From positions 26,402,129-26,466,128 of the forward strand of contig CM064480.1 in NCBI GenBank assembly GCA_032716605.1: a stretch of 64,000 nt of DNA, read 5' to 3'. Of the stretch, positions 63,546 to 64,000 are shown one piece after another; the first letter of the stretch is position 1, and each line of letters starts with the position of its first letter. Source of the DNA: Paralithodes platypus. Its lineage: Eukaryota; Arthropoda; Malacostraca; Decapoda; Lithodidae. Under the pieces are notes generated by a model, which worked only from the letters and a program-made list of their open reading frames with translations, did not search any database and was not told the origin of the DNA. Position numbers and translations under genes: made by a program.

Positions 63546-64000
63546 CACCCAACCCACAGAGATAGAGCAAAGCCCATGAGGAGAAGTGGCAGGGAGGGTG
63601 GTTTCGCACAAACAGGGGCCCCCGTGGGGTACCCCTGGATTGGGCAAAAGACTATGAAAGGATGGAGGTGAAACAGGAAGAGAAAACAAAAAACCAGTAA
63701 ATGAAACTGGTGAGAAAAAGGGTGGCCTAGCCGTGAGCAGAGAATGTGTCAGGGGCGAAAAACCCTGTGGTGTGAAGGAGGGGCCCCCGTGGGGTACCCC
63801 TGGAGTATCACGAACCACCTGTCGCCCAGGCCCTTGAGACACAGTGAAGGACTCGAAAGGGGGGACTCGGGAATAACGCTAATAATGCGGCCGACACAAA
63901 CTCTACAAACAGCACCGCCACCAACGAAATCTCAGATTGTTTACCAACGGTACACCTAGGCTATGAAAAAATGAAAACTCATAGGGGCATAGCAATTCCT

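Larger units (their letters stand above)
56575..64000 (-). mobile_element. DIRS1-like retrotransposon, family 2, copy D (runs off window)
   Basis: 3' edge AAATTGGGAGGTTTGACG at 56575, 3' inverted repeat to about 56987, ICR at 56988-57102, then on the minus strand recombinase, RNase H, RT, ORF1, splice acceptor, palindrome cluster and leader. It aligns with copy C to 17414, so about 0.6 kb including the 5' inverted repeat should lie beyond 64000 (total near 8.0 kb). Inserted in a LINE 81 bp from copy B. All three enzymes have damaged active sites. Confidence 0.88.

Overview
This is a piece of animal nuclear genome, most likely from a decapod crustacean. The clues are a spliced RNF13/godzilla-type gene, dense nested transposons, several LINE families with simple-repeat tails, long microsatellites, and DIRS1-type tyrosine-recombinase retrotransposons, which are known from decapods. 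The taxon is inferred, not proven. There is no bacterial operon, CRISPR array or recognisable rRNA or tRNA gene.

The only host gene I can support is on the + strand. Three exons (20066-20240, 30916-31100, 32341-32559) encode the juxtamembrane segment, a complete RING-H2 finger and the acidic tail of a PA-TM-RING ubiquitin ligase. The PA and transmembrane exons are not visible and probably lie upstream. Intron 1 is about 10.7 kb and packed with transposons: a long fold-back element, a decayed jockey-like LINE, hAT and pogo ends, a second LINE, two more fold-backs, a long GA/TA microsatellite and a DIRS-like end. Intron 2 holds the 3' end of another LINE.

Most of the rest is DIRS. Family 1 is on the + strand, with copies A (38399-45563) and B (46435-56493). 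Family 2 is GC-rich and on the - strand, with copies C (1358-18029) and D (56575 to beyond the window end). Each has inverted terminal repeats plus an internal complementary region that equals the reverse complements of the two outer edges joined together, which allowed the element ends to be placed. The gene order is ORF1 (gag-like, Cys-rich then RS-rich), reverse transcriptase-RNase H, then an overlapping tyrosine recombinase. B is the best preserved copy; A, C and D have lost catalytic residues.

Nesting gives a relative history. Copy C was hit by a hAT element (8-bp target duplication) that contains pogo-like remnants and an RTE-like LINE (9-bp duplication). C also carries a CR1/L2-like LINE and a TTAA-flanked fold-back element. 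Copy B sits inside the endonuclease frame of another LINE, and removing B restores that frame with no target duplication. Copy D inserted 81 bp further along in the same LINE. The RTE-like LINE occurs four times plus one orphan fragment. TTAA-flanked (piggyBac-type) MITEs occur repeatedly, some with recognisable empty sites in duplicated sequence.
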